Assembly (NCBI GenBank): GCA_025716815.1
Contig: JAIXMN010000026.1
Span: 62,001-126,000 of the forward strand
Direction: 5' to 3'
Source: Dichotomocladium elegans
Taxonomy: Eukaryota > Mucoromycota > Mucoromycetes > Mucorales > Lichtheimiaceae
DNA length: 64,000 nucleotides
Below are positions 61,891-64,000 of the stretch, piece by piece. A model generated the notes under the pieces. It worked only from the letters and a program-made list of their open reading frames with translations. It did no database searches and was not told where the DNA came from. Position 1 is the first letter of the stretch; every line of letters begins with the position of its first letter. The position numbers and the translations under genes are program-made.

Positions 61891-63332
61891 TTAGTCAAAA
61901 TCAATTTCGTTCCCAGGGCCAAAGTCCTCAACAGGATCGCTAGGAGCAGAAAAAAAGAGCTGTCAATTCCCGCTTCATCGTTGCCATATGAAAAAAGAAC
62001 CAGGTATTACCAAATCCGGAACTTCTCCTTCCGACCAATCTCAGTAATGAGCTCCACATCCTCAGCATCCATGTCGAAGCGTACGAAATTTTCCTTGATG
62101 CGCGAAGGCGTCACAGACTTGGGAATGACTAAATCATAGATCTGGTTATCACCTGAGCGTTCAAATAAAATACACATTTAAACTTTTACCCGCATAACCA
62201 CGTGCAATACCCCAGTTGAGCAGCACCTGAGCGGGCGTCTTCTGGTACTTCTCAGCGACTTGCAGGACCTTGAATAAAGAGAACCGATCAGTATCAAATA
62301 GCGAGTCGCAGGCGTCATATTTATCCGATTACTTACCGAAGGATGGTTGATCACTGCTGGGCCGGATTTGCTGAATCGGGCCAGAGGACAGTACGCCGTC
62401 AAGACGATGTTGTGCTTCTTGCAAAAAGCAACGAGCTCTTCCTGGGGCAGACCAGGGTGAATTTCGATTTGGTTCACAGCAGGAGGGATCTCGCAGTTCT
62501 TGAGGATTTCTTCAAGCATAGCAATTGTGAAGTTGGACACACCTAGGACAAGATATATCAGTGATCAAGCCGCTCACCCGCATGAATATATATGATCTTC
62601 CCCTCTCCCCACCCAGCTCCGATTTTACCAATGCTCTCTACGAGGCCATCCTTGACGAGTTGCTCCATCGCTCGCCAAGTGTCAATAAGGGGAACATGAG
62701 TGTTCTTGAGCTTTCCATCAGCATCTCTGGGTTTCAAATCAGTGGGCTCATAACCGCGGAATTCCCAGCTCAAGGGCCAATGGATCAAATAGAGATTCAA
62801 GGTCTTAAGCCCAAGGTTCTTCAGCGATCGCTCGCACGCAGGGCGCACGTGCTGAGGCTCGTGGAACACCTGCCACAACTTTGTTGTCACAAATAATTCC
62901 TCGGCAGGGACACCGCTGTCACGAATCGCATCAGCAAGTGCCTTCTCGGTACCATCTGTAGTTTTCAACAAGTCGAGACGGCTTAGTCCTCATATGGTAG
63001 AGGCGCAGGAGCGCGGAGAAAAGAGAAATACATACAGACATATGCAGTATCAAAATGCTATCCAGACGCGACGAGAGATATGTTTTTCGTGAGTGGTAAA
63101 TCCACGTATTCAATGCGCCTTCATTCATGCTGCGGTTTTACCTTGTATCCGACTTTGAGAGCCTCCTTGGCACCTTCGTATACCTCCTTAGGTGCACTTG
63201 GACCGCCATAAGTACCGAAGCCAATATAGGGCATCTCGTGACCGTTATTGAGCTAAGGAGAAGAAATAACACGTGAGTATCGCGCATGAAGTAAGTAAAG
63301 ACGAATCCTGCTCAACTTACCTTGATAGACAT
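61891..63332 (-). CDS. Aldo-keto reductase
   Basis: Eight exons (63321-63332, 63142-63252, 63036-63057, 62629-62955, 62337-62542, 62190-62268, 62011-62152, 61891-61939) give 315 residues, standard for the AKR (alpha/beta)8 barrel. The catalytic tetrad is visible: Asp and Tyr in HFDTAYVYGTE, Lys in LFVTTKLW and His in LYLIHWPLSW. Other family landmarks are MPYIGFGTYGG, SIGVSNFTIAMLEE, AVNQIEIHPGLPQEELVAFC, VLTAYCPLARF and the NADPH-binding LVIPKSVTPSRIKENF. It should reduce aldehydes or ketones with NADPH in the cytosol; the substrate cannot be told. Odd points: first exon of 12 nt, third of 22 nt, and an intron of only 37 nt (62153-62189). All joins are in phase. Confidence 0.95.
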
Positions 63333-64000
63333 CGTTGACTGATAGTGATACCGGAGAAAGAGAGGGAAGTTGCGGGTCAGACACGACAGCGCCCTATTCA
63401 GCCCCGCAGTCCCGGCTCAGATAAGCTCTAATTCCCGAACATGTTACCGCTCATGACGTAATTGAACTTGTTATATCATTTATCCACGTCAAAATGTTTC
63501 TCCTGTCCAATCGCCGTGCCGAGCGAGAATGGTTAACAACAACTTTACACCATGTATTTCCCCCCTTTAAGGCAAACTATGATCTTAGTGATATGAGGAA
63601 CTCTTCCTGGTAGGAATAACGTTTATATATATATATATATATATATATAAGTCTTGCTTCAACCTTGTGCATATTATATATTACGGAATTGATCTGTCAC
63701 ATTCATGTTACAACCTCTGCTCAGTCCTCGTTTTCTTCCCAATCATCGGTGAGGCGGTTTTGGCAACGGTATCTATGCTTACTTAGATTTTGTCACCGTA
63801 TTGATATTGTGTCAGTCAGTTTCTTGTAAATCACTTTCGCTCAGCATAATGCGACAGTCCATAACCTCCTCCGCGTTACCCTACCGATGGGTTCTGCGAC
63901 TGGTGGCTGCTGATATTCTATACTGGCTGAATGTGATCCGGCGCCCATAGGAGTGCCTATTGCTTGCTTTTACATCGAAATATCATGCTACCTGGCGGGC
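63333..64000. promoter_or_regulatory. Upstream region of the reductase to window end
   Basis: No gene seen. Contains a (TA)n run at about 63627-63649. Confidence 0.5.
63627..63649. repeat. (TA)n microsatellite
   Basis: About eleven TA units. Confidence 0.85.

Overview
The window looks like nuclear DNA of an early-diverging fungus, most likely Mucoromycota/Mucorales. This is an inference from gene style: genes split by many short introns (about 37-115 nt) with GT-AG or occasional GC-AG ends, compact intergenic spaces, fungal versions of housekeeping proteins (complex I NDUFA1/NI9M, Arp3, Zpr1, an Osh-type oxysterol-binding protein), and a mixture of Helitron, Ty3/gypsy, mariner/IS630-like and PIF/Harbinger elements. 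The species cannot be named from sequence alone.

Positions 1 to about 31,000 are a transposon neighbourhood. From left to right: the 5' part of a broken Helitron; an IS630/mariner-like transposase gene; an 84-bp tandem repeat with an inverted arm; a small HTH protein; a minus-strand gypsy element with a broken pol and one truncated LTR (Gypsy-1); a graveyard of solo and partial LTRs with a long inverted repeat; a plus-strand gypsy with 334-bp LTRs (Gypsy-2); a tRNA-Glu(CTC) gene; a very young plus-strand gypsy with two apparently identical 494-bp LTRs placed 11 bp upstream of that tRNA gene (Gypsy-3); a solo LTR of the same family; and an apparently intact Harbinger transposase with two introns. 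Decayed repeats follow to about 31 kb.

Positions 31,700 to 63,300 are gene-dense. The genes are NDUFA1 (complex I), a GLI/ZIC-type C2H2 factor, an unrecognised small coiled-coil-like protein, ZPR1, ARP3, a coiled-coil protein, a TXNDC9/phosducin-like thioredoxin-fold protein, a TPR/MLP-like coiled-coil protein, an F-box protein, a degraded P-loop ORF, a hexokinase-like protein lacking catalytic residues, an oxysterol-binding protein and an aldo-keto reductase. These are ordinary independent eukaryotic genes, some convergent with very short spacers; no operon or gene cluster is evident. A gene-poor stretch lies at 44.6-49.1 kb.

Exon structures were built by hand from splice signals and reading-frame continuity. 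Each complete model given here sums to a whole number of codons. The strongest second-look items are the tRNA-adjacent integration of Gypsy-3, the CpG-only decay of Gypsy-2, the 84-bp foldback array, the hexokinase-like protein with a lost catalytic Asp, and GC-AG introns in three genes.
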